NCBI GenBank assembly: GCA_963793245.1 | Contig: CAWBZG010000005.1 | Coordinates: 896,882-960,881 of the forward strand | Reading direction: 5' to 3' | DNA: 64,000 bases | Origin: CAXBBB01 sp963793245 | GTDB lineage: Bacteria; Bacteroidota; Rhodothermia; Rhodothermales; BA12 | Shown here: piece after piece, positions 46,029 through 56,305 of the stretch | How the letters are laid out: every line of letters begins with the position of its first letter | How positions within the stretch are numbered: the first letter of the stretch is position 1 | The notes under the pieces: generated by a model | The model's database searches: none | Told to the model about the DNA's origin: nothing | The model's input: the letters and a program-made list of their open reading frames with translations, nothing else | Translations under genes and position numbers: made by a program

Positions 46029-46083
46029 GGGAGTGGGCAGTTGAGACGCCTGAATGCTAGCCCAATCGACGACGGCACTCGAC

Positions 46084-47235
46084 TCACCACGCGGTTTGCG
46101 ACGTGTCAACTGGCGTGTTGCGACCCGTTTCGTCGCTTTGAGCCGCCCACCATGCACTCGGCGTCGTTCCCGTCGCCTTACGGAAGGCCCTGTTGAACGT
46201 CGCCTTGGAGTTGAATCCGCAGTCCATCGCGATGCCCAGCAGCGTGTGGGTCGAGGCATCGGGCAGGAGCAGCCGGGCTTGCACGGCTTCGACGCGGTAG
46301 CCGTTGACGAAGTCGGTGAAACGGCACCCGAAGCCCTCATTGACCACGTGCGACAGAGCGGCGACCGGAAGGCCCACGTCACGCGCGAGAGCGGCGACGG
46401 TCAGATCCGAACGCAGATAGGCTCGCTCGGTCCGCATCCAGCGATCCAGGCGAGGCGTCCACGCGCGCACTCCGTCAGCGCTGAGCGGAGGCGGCGTGTC
46501 GGCAGTTTTGGCTTGGGCACCGGACGAACGGCGAAAGCTGAACAGCAGCCCGGCAACCGAGACGTAGTAACCCAACACGGCGTAGGTGAAGGTGACCCAC
46601 CACTGCCGCTCGTATGAGAACGAAACTCCCAGTACGTACGCCACGCGAAACCCGGCCACGACTACCAGGCCCACCGTCGCGGCGCTCGCGAACCGCATCA
46701 GCCACTGTGCGACGCGGCGCTGCCGTTCGTCAGCTACGACGATTCGGCGAAAGCGCAGCGCCAGACGCAGCGCCGCTACGATGCAACCTGCGGCGACGAT
46801 CAGTCCGACTTCGCCCACGACGCCGCCGAGCAGCGGTCCCCACGTCTGCGCGTAGGGCGTTCCCCACATCGTCTGCGCCCACACGATCAGCCGCATCAGT
46901 ACGTCGGCTCCGGCTAACCCAACGAGCGCCCACACGACTCGCCTGTGGGTCGCTGCGCGCGATACGGTGGCCACGTAGCCCAGCGCCAGCGGACCGAGTA
47001 GCAGCGGACTTCCGATGGGAAAGTTGGACAGCCACGCCGCCCGGTCATAGCCGCCCATAAAGCCGATCAGGTACGGCGCGATCTCGAGCGCCGTCGCCGC
47101 CAGGACAGCGCTCAGCCAGCCGTCGGGTGCGCCGGACGCCTTGGCACTTCGAACGGCCAGGATCGCGCTCGCGACGACGCATTGAACGACGCCGAGAAGG
47201 AGAAGAATGCCGTATAGATTGAAAGCCGTATCCAC
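46084..47235 (-). CDS. Membrane-anchored AraC-family regulator
   Basis: A 383-residue protein. Six or seven membrane helices fill the first ~250 residues (LLLLGVVQCVVASAILAVRS, LLLGPLALGYVATVSRA). A C-terminal AraC HTH follows, with LTVAALARDVGLPVAALSHV and GIAMDCGFNSKATFNRAFRK. This design is common in Bacteroidota, where the membrane part senses and the HTH binds promoters. It lies 55 bp upstream of the S41 gene on the same strand and could be co-transcribed with or regulate it. Confidence 0.88.
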   Translation of the reverse strand: MDTAFNLYGILLLLGVVQCVVASAILAVRSAKASGAPDGWLSAVLAATALEIAPYLIGFMGGYDRAAWLSNFPIGSPLLLGPLALGYVATVSRAATHRRVVWALVGLAGADVLMRLIVWAQTMWGTPYAQTWGPLLGGVVGEVGLIVAAGCIVAALRLALRFRRIVVADERQRRVAQWLMRFASAATVGLVVVAGFRVAYVLGVSFSYERQWWVTFTYAVLGYYVSVAGLLFSFRRSSGAQAKTADTPPPLSADGVRAWTPRLDRWMRTERAYLRSDLTVAALARDVGLPVAALSHVVNEGFGCRFTDFVNGYRVEAVQARLLLPDASTHTLLGIAMDCGFNSKATFNRAFRKATGTTPSAWWAAQSDETGRNTPVDTSQTAW

Positions 47236-47257
47236 GCTCGGCGCTGAAAGTCCGCGG

Positions 47258-47265
47258 TCAAGATA
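47258..47265 (-). promoter_or_regulatory. Candidate -7 box for the AraC-family gene
   Basis: Reverse strand TATCTTGA, 22 nt before the start at 47235. It overlaps the last codons of the antiporter gene. Confidence 0.35.
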
Positions 47266-48533
47266 CCGCCCCTGTTTCGCGTCGCAGGTCGAGGTGCCGC
47301 ATGATGGGCGTGGCGGTCGCTCCGTGCAGGATGACGGAGAAGACGATGCACAGCAGAACGGTCACCCAGACGTCGCCCAAGCTGTCGAAGTCGGCGCGCG
47401 TTTGGGCGAACGCGAGGTAATAGATCGAGCCAACGCCGCGCACGCCGAAGAACGCAATCGCCCAGCGCTCGCGGTGCGGAAGTTTGCAGCCAAACAGAGC
47501 GAGGTAGCCCGCCAGAGGGCGAATTAGGAGCACGAACACCGCCGCCGTCCCTGCTGCTGCCCACGTGAGCGACTTCCACTCGCCCACCAGAATACCGCCC
47601 AACATGACCAGCGTGAGAGCGGTCAGCGCCTGCTCGATCTGATCGCCGAACTCGACCGCTTTGGTCTGATACCCATCACGCGGAGCAACGCCGCGCGCCG
47701 TGATCGCGGCGGCAAAGACGGCGAGGAAGCCGTAGCCGTTGACCAGTTCGGCAGCGCCATAGGCCAGCGCCGTCGACGCGAGGATGAGGAGGCCTTCGTG
47801 CGAGTCTTTGTCGCTACGCCGCGCCGCCTCGGGTTCGTCCGAAATGTGGAAGACGTAATAGGCCAACACCCAGCCGATGCCGACGCCGACGACGGCCCCA
47901 ACCACGATGCGGTAGACCAGGTCGAAGCCGAACCACCGAAGCAGCCAATCCGACTCACCCAGCGTTCCCGCTGCTGCTGCACCCGCGATGGCCAACGCGA
48001 GATAGGTAAAAGGAAACGCCAGCCCGTCGTTCGTGCCAGCTTCTGCGGTCAGCGCGAAGCGGACGTCGTCTTCGGCTTCCTCGTTGGGTTTGCCCACCTG
48101 AACGTCGCTCGCCAGAACCGGATCGGTCGGCGCCAGGACTGCGCCCAGCAACACGGCGGATGCAATCGGGAGGCCCATCGCCCATCCGCCGAACAGCGCG
48201 AGAGCGGCAATCGAGAGCGGCATCGCAATCGCCAGCAGCAGCCAGACGGGACGCCACGCCTTCCATCCGGGGCGCCGGTCGATGCGCAGTCCGGCTCCGG
48301 CCAGCGACAGAATGACGACGAGTTCAGTCGCGTATTCGAGCGCGTGCGTAAAGCCGTCGTTGGTGATCGGGTGGAGTTTGGGCAGCAATCCGCCCGGCAA
48401 GAACGCCAGCGCACCCAAGCCCGATGTAGAGCATCGGCAGCGAAAGCGGGCTGCGGTCGAGCACGTTGGGCAGCGCTGCCATACCGAGCAGCGCTAGCCC
48501 AGCGACGAGATAAATGGCGACGTGTAAATCCAT
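47258..48533 (-). CDS. NhaP/CPA1-type Na+/H+ antiporter (one frame change)
   Basis: About 424 residues with 12 membrane helices. The N-terminus MDLHVAIYLVAGLALLGMAA ends in LPMLYIGLG, and one base near 48417 must be removed to continue ALAFLPGGLLPKLHP. Core motifs: LLGAVLAPTDPVLASDVQVG (ion-binding region), ALTAEAGTNDGLAFPFTYLA and FFGVRGVGSIYYLAFA. It exchanges Na+ or K+ for H+ and would help pH and salt homeostasis along with the Kef-type gene. It reads towards the AraC gene on the same strand, 22 bp apart. Confidence 0.88.
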
Positions 48534-48601
48534 GCAGAGAGGTGGTAGAGACGAAAGAACCGGCTCCTCCGTTATCGCCACTGTCTAACTCCTGCGACGA
48601 T

Positions 48602-49033
48602 ATGCGCCTGTTGCTCCTCTTGGTAATCGCCTTGGCCTCGGCTTCGACAATCCAGGCGCAGTCTTCCTCCGTTTCGTCAGCCCCCGTCGGACGATGGGCG
48701 ATCCCGAACGACGATGGCGGCACGCCCGATCTCATCCTCGACCTCTACCTCGTGGGAGACGAACTCCGCGGACGCATCGTCGACACACCGCGCAACCCGG
48801 GCGCGGTCTGCTCGAAGTGCGAGGGCGCGGAGAGAGGACGCCCGCTCAAAGGCTTCGTCATGATTACCGGCCTAGAGCGCGACGGCGACCGATGGACGGG
48901 CGGCAAACTCTTCGCCCCCGATATGGGCCGAACGGTCAACTGCGTGATGTGGACTGAGGGCGATGATCTGCGCGTGCAGGGACGCGTCGGCTTGTTTCGC
49001 CGGACGATGACGTGGACGCGGCTGGGCGAGTGA
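48602..49033 (+). CDS. DUF2147-family secreted protein
   Basis: A 143-residue protein with a signal peptide (MRLLLLLVIALASASTIQAQ). The DUF2147 beta-barrel-like core carries GRWAIPNDDGGTPDLILDLY, PGAVCSKCEGAERGRPLKG and the end RVQGRVGLFRRTMTWTRL. Family members are small exported lipocalin-like proteins of unclear function. It is divergent from the antiporter gene and 74 bp upstream of the GH13 lipoprotein gene. Confidence 0.8.
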   Translation: MRLLLLLVIALASASTIQAQSSSVSSAPVGRWAIPNDDGGTPDLILDLYLVGDELRGRIVDTPRNPGAVCSKCEGAERGRPLKGFVMITGLERDGDRWTGGKLFAPDMGRTVNCVMWTEGDDLRVQGRVGLFRRTMTWTRLGE

Positions 49034-49107
49034 GGAATGCGGAAGCTGGCGCCATCTGAGGCGAGCGCGGCATGGGCTACCTTTTCCCGCGTCACGACTC
49101 CACGCTC

Positions 49108-51018
49108 ATGGTCCGCCTCATTCTGCTCAGTTGCCTGCTGACAACCGCCTGCTCGCCACCCGCTCCCCCGTCGACGAGCGAAGCGACCCCGTTTGACCAA
49201 GCGCCCGTGTGGGCTGCAGATGTGGTGTGGTATCAGATCTTCGCCGAGCGCTTCCGAAACGGCGACGCGAGCAACGACCCGACGCCCGCCGATATGCACG
49301 GCGCCTACCCAGGCTTCGTCCCAGCCGACTGGCAGATCACGCCGTGGACTCACGACTGGTACGCGCCCGACGCCTACTTCGACGGACTGGAAGCCCGAGG
49401 TGATTTCAACGGAAATCCGGTCGCCTCGTTTGGCCAGAAGGCTCAGTTGCGACGCTACGGCGGCGACTTGCAGGGCGTGCGCGACAAGATCGATTACCTC
49501 GACTCGCTGGGCGTGACGGCCATTTACTTCAACCCGCTCAACGACGCGCCTTCGCTCCACAAGTACGACGCCCGCTCGTGGCTACACATCGACCCGACGT
49601 TCGGCCCCGATCCCGCAGGCGACCGCGCGCTGATCGCATCCGAGACGTGGGACGATCCGTCGACGTGGACGATGACGGCAGCGGATCGGATGTTCGTCGA
49701 CGTCGTGTCTGACTTTCACGCGCGCGGCATCCGCGTCGTGCTGGATTACTCGTGGAACCACACCGGACGTGAGCACCCGGCGATGCAGGACGTCATCGCC
49801 AAAGGCGAGGCTTCTGAGTATGCCGACTGGTACTGGACCGAGTTCGACGATCCGTCCACGCTTACGGATGAGTTCTCGGTTCAGGGTTGGTTCGGCGTGT
49901 TCGAGTTGCCCGAACTACGCGAGACTGTCCACCACGACGCGACGCAGGGCATGGAAGCCTACGACGGCGACTTGTACAGCCCATCCGCGCGCGAACACAT
50001 CTTTGCCGTTACCCGCCGCTGGCTCGACCCCAACGGCGACGGCGATCCGTCCGACGGCGTTGACGGCTACCGGCTCGATGTGGCGGCTGAAATCGGGCTG
50101 GATTGGTGGCGTGCCTACCGACGCGTCGTTCGTGAGGCGAACCCCGACGCGCTGCTGATCGGTGAGATCTGGTGGGACGTGTGGCCCGATCACCTCATCC
50201 ATCCCGACGCCTTCCTCGCCGGCGACACGTTCGACGCGATCATGAACTACCGTTGGTACCGATCCGCCCGCCACTTCTTCGCATCAGCCCCGAACGCGCT
50301 GCCCGCTTCGATTTTGGCCGACAGCCTGCGCGCCTACCTGGGCGACACCGCTCACCCGTCGATGAACCACGCGATGATGAACGTCGCCGCCAGCCACGAT
50401 ACGCCGCGCCTGCTCACGTCGCTCTACAACAGAGGCCGCTACAAGTACCACACGAAACCCGACGACGACCCGGCCTACCGGATCGACCGGCCCGACGCGC
50501 GCACGTTCGAGACGGCGCGGATGCTGCTCGCCCATCAGTTCACCTACGTCGGCGCGCCGCACGTGTGGAACGGCGATGAGATGGGCATGTGGGGCGCCGA
50601 CGATCCGTCGCCGCGCAAACCGCTGATCTGGCCCGACCTCGCGTTTGAGCCAGAGACCACCCACCCGCTCGGCCTGCCGCGCCCGACCGACAGCGTCCGC
50701 TTCGACTCGGATCATCACGCCTACTACCAGCACCTGACCCGCATTCGCGCTGACTATCCAGCGCTGCGCCGAGGCGAGGTAGACTTCGTGCTCACCGACG
50801 ATGTACGCGGATTACTCGGCTACACCCGCACGCTGGACGACGAGACGGTCCTTGCCCTGTTCAACACGAGCGACGCGCCGCATACCGTGACCGTAGCCAC
50901 GACCTCCGCTTCCTCTACCGACCTGCTCGGCAACGCCACCTCAGTCACCTCGATGAGCGACAGCGTACGAGTCGTGCTCCCGGCTAGGCGCGCGGCGATT
51001 CTGGCGGCTGAGCGGTAG
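49108..51018 (+). CDS. GH13 glycoside hydrolase lipoprotein (neopullulanase/cyclomaltodextrinase-like)
   Basis: An intact protein of about 636 residues with lipobox LTTAC. GH13 motifs: IRVVLDYSWNHTG, GYRLDVAAE (nucleophile, about residue 321), LIGEIWWD (acid/base, about residue 350) and AASHDTPRLL (about residue 428). The N-terminal WYQIFAERFRNGD and long B-domain insert resemble envelope-anchored maltodextrin-cleaving enzymes. It would process oligosaccharides released by the secreted amylase at 4.8-7.2 kb. The upstream ATG at 49072 is not used because the lipobox signal begins at 49108. Confidence 0.92.
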   Translation: MVRLILLSCLLTTACSPPAPPSTSEATPFDQAPVWAADVVWYQIFAERFRNGDASNDPTPADMHGAYPGFVPADWQITPWTHDWYAPDAYFDGLEARGDFNGNPVASFGQKAQLRRYGGDLQGVRDKIDYLDSLGVTAIYFNPLNDAPSLHKYDARSWLHIDPTFGPDPAGDRALIASETWDDPSTWTMTAADRMFVDVVSDFHARGIRVVLDYSWNHTGREHPAMQDVIAKGEASEYADWYWTEFDDPSTLTDEFSVQGWFGVFELPELRETVHHDATQGMEAYDGDLYSPSAREHIFAVTRRWLDPNGDGDPSDGVDGYRLDVAAEIGLDWWRAYRRVVREANPDALLIGEIWWDVWPDHLIHPDAFLAGDTFDAIMNYRWYRSARHFFASAPNALPASILADSLRAYLGDTAHPSMNHAMMNVAASHDTPRLLTSLYNRGRYKYHTKPDDDPAYRIDRPDARTFETARMLLAHQFTYVGAPHVWNGDEMGMWGADDPSPRKPLIWPDLAFEPETTHPLGLPRPTDSVRFDSDHHAYYQHLTRIRADYPALRRGEVDFVLTDDVRGLLGYTRTLDDETVLALFNTSDAPHTVTVATTSASSTDLLGNATSVTSMSDSVRVVLPARRAAILAAER

Positions 51019-51030
51019 GGCAAGCGCAGC

Positions 51031-51072
51031 ACCGCCCGGCCCAACAAACGTCGGACCGGGCGGCGGTGGATC
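51031..51072. terminator. GC-rich hairpin between convergent genes
   Basis: CCGCCCGG (51032-51039) pairs with CCGGGCGG around a loop of about 15 nt, between the GH13 stop and the convergent HAD stop. No T-run is present, so it may act in both directions with help from Rho. Confidence 0.5.
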
Positions 51073-51098
51073 GGTGGGGGGCCGAAAGGTGAAACGCG

Positions 51099-51851
51099 TC
51101 AGGCGTAGACTTCCTGCTGCTGCTTGGCGGCCATGTGCTCCAACTCGGAGAGGGCACCGGGCAGTTCGCTCAGGCCCCGAATGACCAGGTGAGCGCCTCT
51201 GTCGCGGAGGATTCCTTCGTGGCGCTCGGGGTCGGCCTGGGGCGGGACGTGTCCGATGGCCCAGAAACCGGCAGCGCGGGCGGCGAGCATGTCGTCACCG
51301 GTATCGCCGACGTAGACAGCCTCTTCGGGGTCGACGTTCATGCCGCACTGCTTGAGCATCGCGAGCGAGCGGCGAAGGGGGTACGGATCGGGCTTGGTGC
51401 GGCGATCCTGCTGCTCCATCGCGACGAGAAGCGGAAAGTGCTTTTTGAGGCCGAGGTAGTCGAGCGTCCACTTGGCTTCGGCTTCGGGGCGCCCAGTGAC
51501 GATGCCGAACACGCGTCCCGGCTGCAACTGGGTGAGCGTCTGCGGCGTCACGAGCGACGCTTCCTGCTGGATCAGCCCGTTCCAGTTCTCGCCCCGGTAG
51601 CGGCGCTGGAATTCGTCGTGCATCCGGCTGTACGACACCTCCATACCCGCCTCGCGGATCAGCGTGTAGGTCAGCTTCCAGTCGTCGTTGAAGCCGCCTC
51701 GGTCCTTGTACTGCTGGATCTGCTCGCCCGTGATCTCGCGTCCGGTAAAGAAGTGGACGGTCTCGGAAATGGTGCGGCGGTACGAATTAGAGACGTCCAC
51801 GAGCACGCCGTCCATGTCGAAGAGGAGGGCGCGGAAGGGAGAGCTGGCCAT
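51099..51851 (-). CDS. HAD-superfamily hydrolase (phosphatase-like)
   Basis: A 250-residue enzyme: motif I LLFDMDGVLVDVSNSYRR, motif II FGIVTGRPEAEA, motif III lysine in RRTKPDPYPLRR and motif IV VYVGDTGDDMLAARAAGF. The VDVSNSYR cap entry resembles the TIGR01548 subgroup of HAD hydrolases, whose substrates are not firmly known. ATG 51851 places motif I at residue 9. Confidence 0.88.
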   Translation of the reverse strand: MASSPFRALLFDMDGVLVDVSNSYRRTISETVHFFTGREITGEQIQQYKDRGGFNDDWKLTYTLIREAGMEVSYSRMHDEFQRRYRGENWNGLIQQEASLVTPQTLTQLQPGRVFGIVTGRPEAEAKWTLDYLGLKKHFPLLVAMEQQDRRTKPDPYPLRRSLAMLKQCGMNVDPEEAVYVGDTGDDMLAARAAGFWAIGHVPPQADPERHEGILRDRGAHLVIRGLSELPGALSELEHMAAKQQQEVYA

Positions 51852-51955
51852 ACGGAAGAGGACGGGGTGTAGAGGGAAAAGACGGGTGGTACAGAGCGGT
51901 AAAGCGCTTCTGCGCCTCAACTTGTTCCGTCAAAAACTGCCCCGCAGCCCCGCAA

Positions 51956-53570
51956 CTATCGCCCGAGCGCTACCAGACGAGTGCTTGCGACGCCAACGTC
52001 CCCCTGCGCGCGAACGAGGTAGACACCCGCCGAAAGCGCACCCACATCGACCACGAGCGGATGCACTCCAGGTCTGAGCGGACCGTCGTACAGCGTCGCC
52101 ACGCGGCGGCCTCTCACGTCGAAGACCTCAGCCGTCACCTGCTGCGCCGCACCCAACCGCAGCGTAACCGTCGCCTGCGAACGAGACGGAGTCGGCGAAG
52201 GCGATGACAACGCGAAACCAAAGGCGGACTGCGCCGCATCCGAGACGACGGCGCTACTCGTCAATTCGGCGTCCATCCATGCCAGACGCTCGCGCAGCCA
52301 ATCGCTTGAGGTAGTCGACTTCCTGCGCGTACGTGTCGCCGACGTAGGCGTTGGGCCAGACGTAGCGGCCCAAGACCGGCCACCGCTGGAAGTTGCGCGC
52401 CTGAGATTCGCCGAGCAGATCGGCCGTCGCGTCGATAGTCGCCATCAGCGAGTCCTCGTGCATCGGCCCCTTTCGCAGTTCGGACCAGCGGAGGGCGGCG
52501 GCGTTGGAGAAGCGCTCGCTTTCGGCCAGCTTGGTCCACCAGAACGGGACGGGGTACGAATCACCGCGCAAATCGGCGTGGTAGCGGAAGCCGGACGTAG
52601 CGGCTCCGTCGTAGTAATCGGCGTTGCCGAACGCGAGGTTGAAGTCCCAGACGGGACCGGCGTGCAGCAGCGGGTCGATGGAGTCCTTGTCCTTGTGCAG
52701 ATACGAACTCAGCCGATAGCCGTCGACGTTGGCGCCCAGTTCGTTGAGCAGAAAGAAATCGACGAACGAGCCCACGTCGATCAACGATGGATAGCCGGTC
52801 GTCTCGTCCTCGAAATCTGCCGACGCCATCGTCGACTCGAAGTCGAACAGAAACTGCTGGATGTACGCCTTTTGCTCGGGTACGATGTCGTCCGCGTCCG
52901 GCTCGTTGAACTGGTAGTAGGGGCGAAAGCGCGAGTCGGCTCCGGAAAACGACGAAGGCCATCCCTCCTCGCGCCGGTCGATCTGGATCACGTAGCCGCC
53001 CGTCAAGTCGTCGCCCGACGTTTCGTCCTCTTTCAGATTGTTGACGTCGACGCGGTTCTTGTCGCGCTTGATCTTTTCCATCAGCACGTAGACGCCCTGA
53101 TACTGCCCGTCGATCACGACCTCGCAGTAGCGCGTCCGGCTGGCGTAGCGACCCATCGAGCGCGCCAAGCGATACGTCAGCACGTTGCGCATCAGCGATT
53201 TGTCGCTGTACGGCGCGTGGAGAATCCAGTCTTCCTCGTCGGGAAAGCCGAGCAGCGACACGTCGAGATCCTCGCCGTCCGCATCGCGCGTCTCGAACCC
53301 GTACTGCTTCTTGGGGAAACTCTGCGACGAAGCGCCTCTGATCTCGATCCCCGCCCATCCGTCGTAGTCGTTGGCCGGATCGGTCAGCCGGTTGCGCACG
53401 CCCTCGCCGCCATCAATGATGCGCATCCGCACCGTAACCTTCGGCTCGTCGACGATGGGCTGCCCCTGCGTTTCGATCACGACGATGGGCAGGTTCGACG
53501 ACGTAAACGACTGCGCCCACAGCGGAGCCGGAAGCGAGACGAGGAGCAGGAGGAGTAGGCGCGTACGCAT
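51956..53570 (-). CDS. CotH-kinase family secreted protein with type IX sorting domain (one frame change)
   Basis: The signal peptide is MRTRLLLLLLVSLPAPLWAQ, followed by the CotH protein-kinase fold: EIRGASSQSFPKKQYGFETR, NVLTYRLARSMGRYASRTRY, YVLMEKIKRDKNRVDVNN and VWDFNLAFGNADYYDG (metal-binding region). The frame changes near 52300; dropping one base gives KRWLRERLAWMDAELTSS and leads into a por sorting domain, VTAEVFDVRGRRV ... GVYLVRAQG. CotH-like proteins phosphorylate secreted proteins in spore formers; in Bacteroidota they are surface proteins of unproven function. Confidence 0.88.
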
Positions 53571-53594
53571 TGCGGCGGTCCGGTTGGAAGTGCC

Positions 53595-53603
53595 GAAAAG
53601 ATA
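53595..53603 (-). promoter_or_regulatory. Candidate -7 box for the CotH-kinase gene
   Basis: Reverse strand TATCTTTTC, 24 nt before the start at 53570. It belongs to the recurring TAnnTTTG-like set. Confidence 0.35.
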
Positions 53604-53608
53604 AGCCG

Positions 53609-56152
53609 TTACCAACCGACCTCTTCGACCGTCCGCCCATCCGTCCGCAGCCACAGCGCGCCGCGGTGCGTCAGCCGCACGTCGGCTCCGGCTTGGGTCC
53701 AGCGGTCAAGGATTTCGGCGTTGGGGAGGCGATAGACATTCTGCCGAGCGACGCTGACGACGGCCGTTCCACCCGGCTCCAGGACGGCGTCGACCCAGCC
53801 GGGCGTGCTGCTCGTGCGCGATCCGTGATGGCCGACTTTGACGACGTCTGCGCGCAGCAAGCCTTCGCCGATCAGAGGCGACCAGCGGTGGAGCATTTCG
53901 GCTTCGGCTTCCTGTTCGGCGTCGCCTGCGAAGAGCAGTTCTACGTCTCCGTAGCGAATGAGCAGGACGACGGATGCGTTGTTGGCTTCGTCCTCGGGCA
54001 GACCGGCGCGGACCGGACCGAGAACGGTGGCTGTGATTCCGTCGCCCAAGTCGAGCGTGTCTCCGGCGACGACGCTCTGGCGCGGAACGGCGAGGCTGTC
54101 CATCAACCAGCGCGTTTCGGCGTAGAGGATGCTGCCAACGTCTTGCCCGTTGTCGACGACGCGGCCTACGTCGACGGTTCGGAGCAGCGTCGGCAATCCG
54201 CCCAGGTGATCGGCATGCGGGTGGGAGATGACGGCAGCGTCGAGACGGTCGATACCCAGGCGGTGCAGGTGCGGGAGGATCGTGCGCTCTCCGGCGTCCC
54301 ACGTGTCCGTCAGCGGTCCGGCGTCGATAAGGATGTGCCTGCCGGATGGCGTTCGGAGCAGGGCGGCGTCGCCCTGTCCGATGTCGAAGAACAGCACGTC
54401 GAGCGATGGGCGGCGGGCTTCGCTCGAAAAGACCCCGCTCCACACGCTGACGGCGGCGAGCAGGAGCGCGGTTGCAGCCAGCGGCGCACGGACGGCTCGG
54501 TATCGCCATCCCATCAGCAGCAACACGAACGCGGACAACGCGGCGACGAGGAGCGGGCGCGTCACGAAGCCCTCGAACGCCCACTGGCCCAACGCCTGCT
54601 CGCCGGTCTGCGTCGTCCAGATGAGCAGGCGGCACAGGCCATCGGCGGACGCACCGAGAAGAGTGGCGACGGGCGGAATCCATGTCAGTAAGACCGTCAG
54701 CAGCGCCGATGCGAACGCGAACATCGTCAGCGCCATCGCGGGCAGGTTGAGCACCAATCCCGCTAGCGGGACGCGCCCGAAGTGAAAGAGCAGGATCGGC
54801 GCCGTCGCAATCGTCGCGGCGACCGTGGCGGCTGTCGCATTCCACAGCCACTTTAGAACGGCGGACTGTTGGACGCGCTTGGGAGCCGCAAACGTGATCG
54901 TACGGCCCAGCGTGAGCAGCCCGAGGACGGCGGCAAACGAAAGCTGGAAGCCGACGCCAAACAGTCTGGTCGGTCGCAAGATGAGCAGCACCAAGGCCGC
55001 CACCGCCAGCGCATTTGTCCCCGCCGACGGCTTCTGAAACGCTCGCCCGACGACCGCCAGCGTCGCCATTAGGACTGCGCGCCACACACTGTCCGAGCCG
55101 CCCGTCACCAGCGCGTAGACGCACAGGATCGCGATCGTGACCGCCGCGCGGCTTACCTCCATCGCGCGGAATCGCAGGCCGATGCGGAGCAGAAACGGAC
55201 GCAGCAGGTCGTGCAGCAGCATCCCGACGAGCAGCACGTGCAGGCCCGATACGGCGAGCAGGTGGAGCAGTCCCGTCCGGGCGAACTGCTCGCGCGTTTC
55301 GTCGGCGATGGCGTGGCGCTCGCCCAGCAGCAGCGCCCGGAGCAGGGCGCGTGGCTCTTCGTTTGGCACGAACCGGATCAGCGTCGTCTCGACATGCGAG
55401 CGCACCGCAACGACGACGCGGTCCAGCAGGCTCGGCGACGTGTTCAGCACGACCAGATCCGCTGTGGGATCGGCAGCGTTTTCGGGCGCCTTGACACGCA
55501 TCGTCGCCCACGTACCTTTTCCGACCAGGAACGCGCCGTAGCCGAAGTCCGACGGATTGCCTTTGGACGGTGGCGGACGCAGCAGACCGCGCAACCGCAC
55601 GTGCTGTCCTTGCTCTAACGGCGGCGGCTCAAACTCGGCTCGCCAGTTCGACGGCACGACCGAGACGGCCACTGTCCCCCTCCACCGTCGGCCTTCCGAC
55701 TCGACATCGTCCAGCGTAAACCGCGCACTCCGATCTCCGACGCGAACCGACGACGCGATGCGGCCCGACACCTCGACTTCGCTTCCGACGAGCCACGCGT
55801 CGCGCTCGACCGCGTCTGACGGCGGCGTTCCAACCAACTGCGCGACGTGACCGGGCGGTGGTGTCAGCGCAGCGCACAGCATCAACCCGCCCATCCCGAA
55901 AAGGGCCAATCCGATGCCCAGCGCTTGTACCGCCCCACGCGGCGCGTACAACCGATTGGGCCACCAATTCGCCAGCGCGATGGTCAATCCGACCAGCAGA
56001 ATCGCGCCCCAGACGACCAATTCAGCCGTCGGCGGGGCGAGGGCGTCAGGCGGTAGACCGCGCCGTCCGGCGAGGGCGATACCCGACGCGAAACCCACCG
56101 CCAAGACGACGGCGGGCGCGGCGTTGAGGTCGAGTCGGCGGCGGATCGCCAT
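53609..56152 (-). CDS. comEC: ComEC/Rec2-type DNA uptake channel
   Basis: An 847-residue membrane protein. The N-terminal membrane/OB region (DUF4131-like, with LGERHAIADETREQFARTGL) is followed by the competence domain (LLAVSGLHVLLVGMLLHDLL, GGSDSVWRAVLMATLAVVGR). A C-terminal metallo-beta-lactamase domain carries DIGQGDAALLRTPSGRH and SHPHADHLGG (about residue 644). It should transport single-stranded DNA across the inner membrane. The frame stays open far upstream (to 57670), but nusB lies there on the other strand, so the start at 56152 (MAIRRRLDLN) is used. Confidence 0.93.
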   Translation of the reverse strand: MAIRRRLDLNAAPAVVLAVGFASGIALAGRRGLPPDALAPPTAELVVWGAILLVGLTIALANWWPNRLYAPRGAVQALGIGLALFGMGGLMLCAALTPPPGHVAQLVGTPPSDAVERDAWLVGSEVEVSGRIASSVRVGDRSARFTLDDVESEGRRWRGTVAVSVVPSNWRAEFEPPPLEQGQHVRLRGLLRPPPSKGNPSDFGYGAFLVGKGTWATMRVKAPENAADPTADLVVLNTSPSLLDRVVVAVRSHVETTLIRFVPNEEPRALLRALLLGERHAIADETREQFARTGLLHLLAVSGLHVLLVGMLLHDLLRPFLLRIGLRFRAMEVSRAAVTIAILCVYALVTGGSDSVWRAVLMATLAVVGRAFQKPSAGTNALAVAALVLLILRPTRLFGVGFQLSFAAVLGLLTLGRTITFAAPKRVQQSAVLKWLWNATAATVAATIATAPILLFHFGRVPLAGLVLNLPAMALTMFAFASALLTVLLTWIPPVATLLGASADGLCRLLIWTTQTGEQALGQWAFEGFVTRPLLVAALSAFVLLLMGWRYRAVRAPLAATALLLAAVSVWSGVFSSEARRPSLDVLFFDIGQGDAALLRTPSGRHILIDAGPLTDTWDAGERTILPHLHRLGIDRLDAAVISHPHADHLGGLPTLLRTVDVGRVVDNGQDVGSILYAETRWLMDSLAVPRQSVVAGDTLDLGDGITATVLGPVRAGLPEDEANNASVVLLIRYGDVELLFAGDAEQEAEAEMLHRWSPLIGEGLLRADVVKVGHHGSRTSSTPGWVDAVLEPGGTAVVSVARQNVYRLPNAEILDRWTQAGADVRLTHRGALWLRTDGRTVEEVGW

Positions 56153-56305
56153 AGGTCGAGGAGGGAGAACGCGCACGATCGGACGTGCGTGCGTAGCATA
56201 CGGCTCGGCGAGAGGCGGCGAAAGCGGCGTGAATGCCTCTCTGCGCGCGAACCCCTTGCCGACGCGCTCATACAAACCGGCTCTGCGTTCTACACCTCCG
56301 ACTTC

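Noticed and set aside
46029..46382. N-terminal extension of the S41 protein
   Set aside because: It overlaps the AraC gene on the same strand in another frame, and a standard signal peptide begins at 46028.
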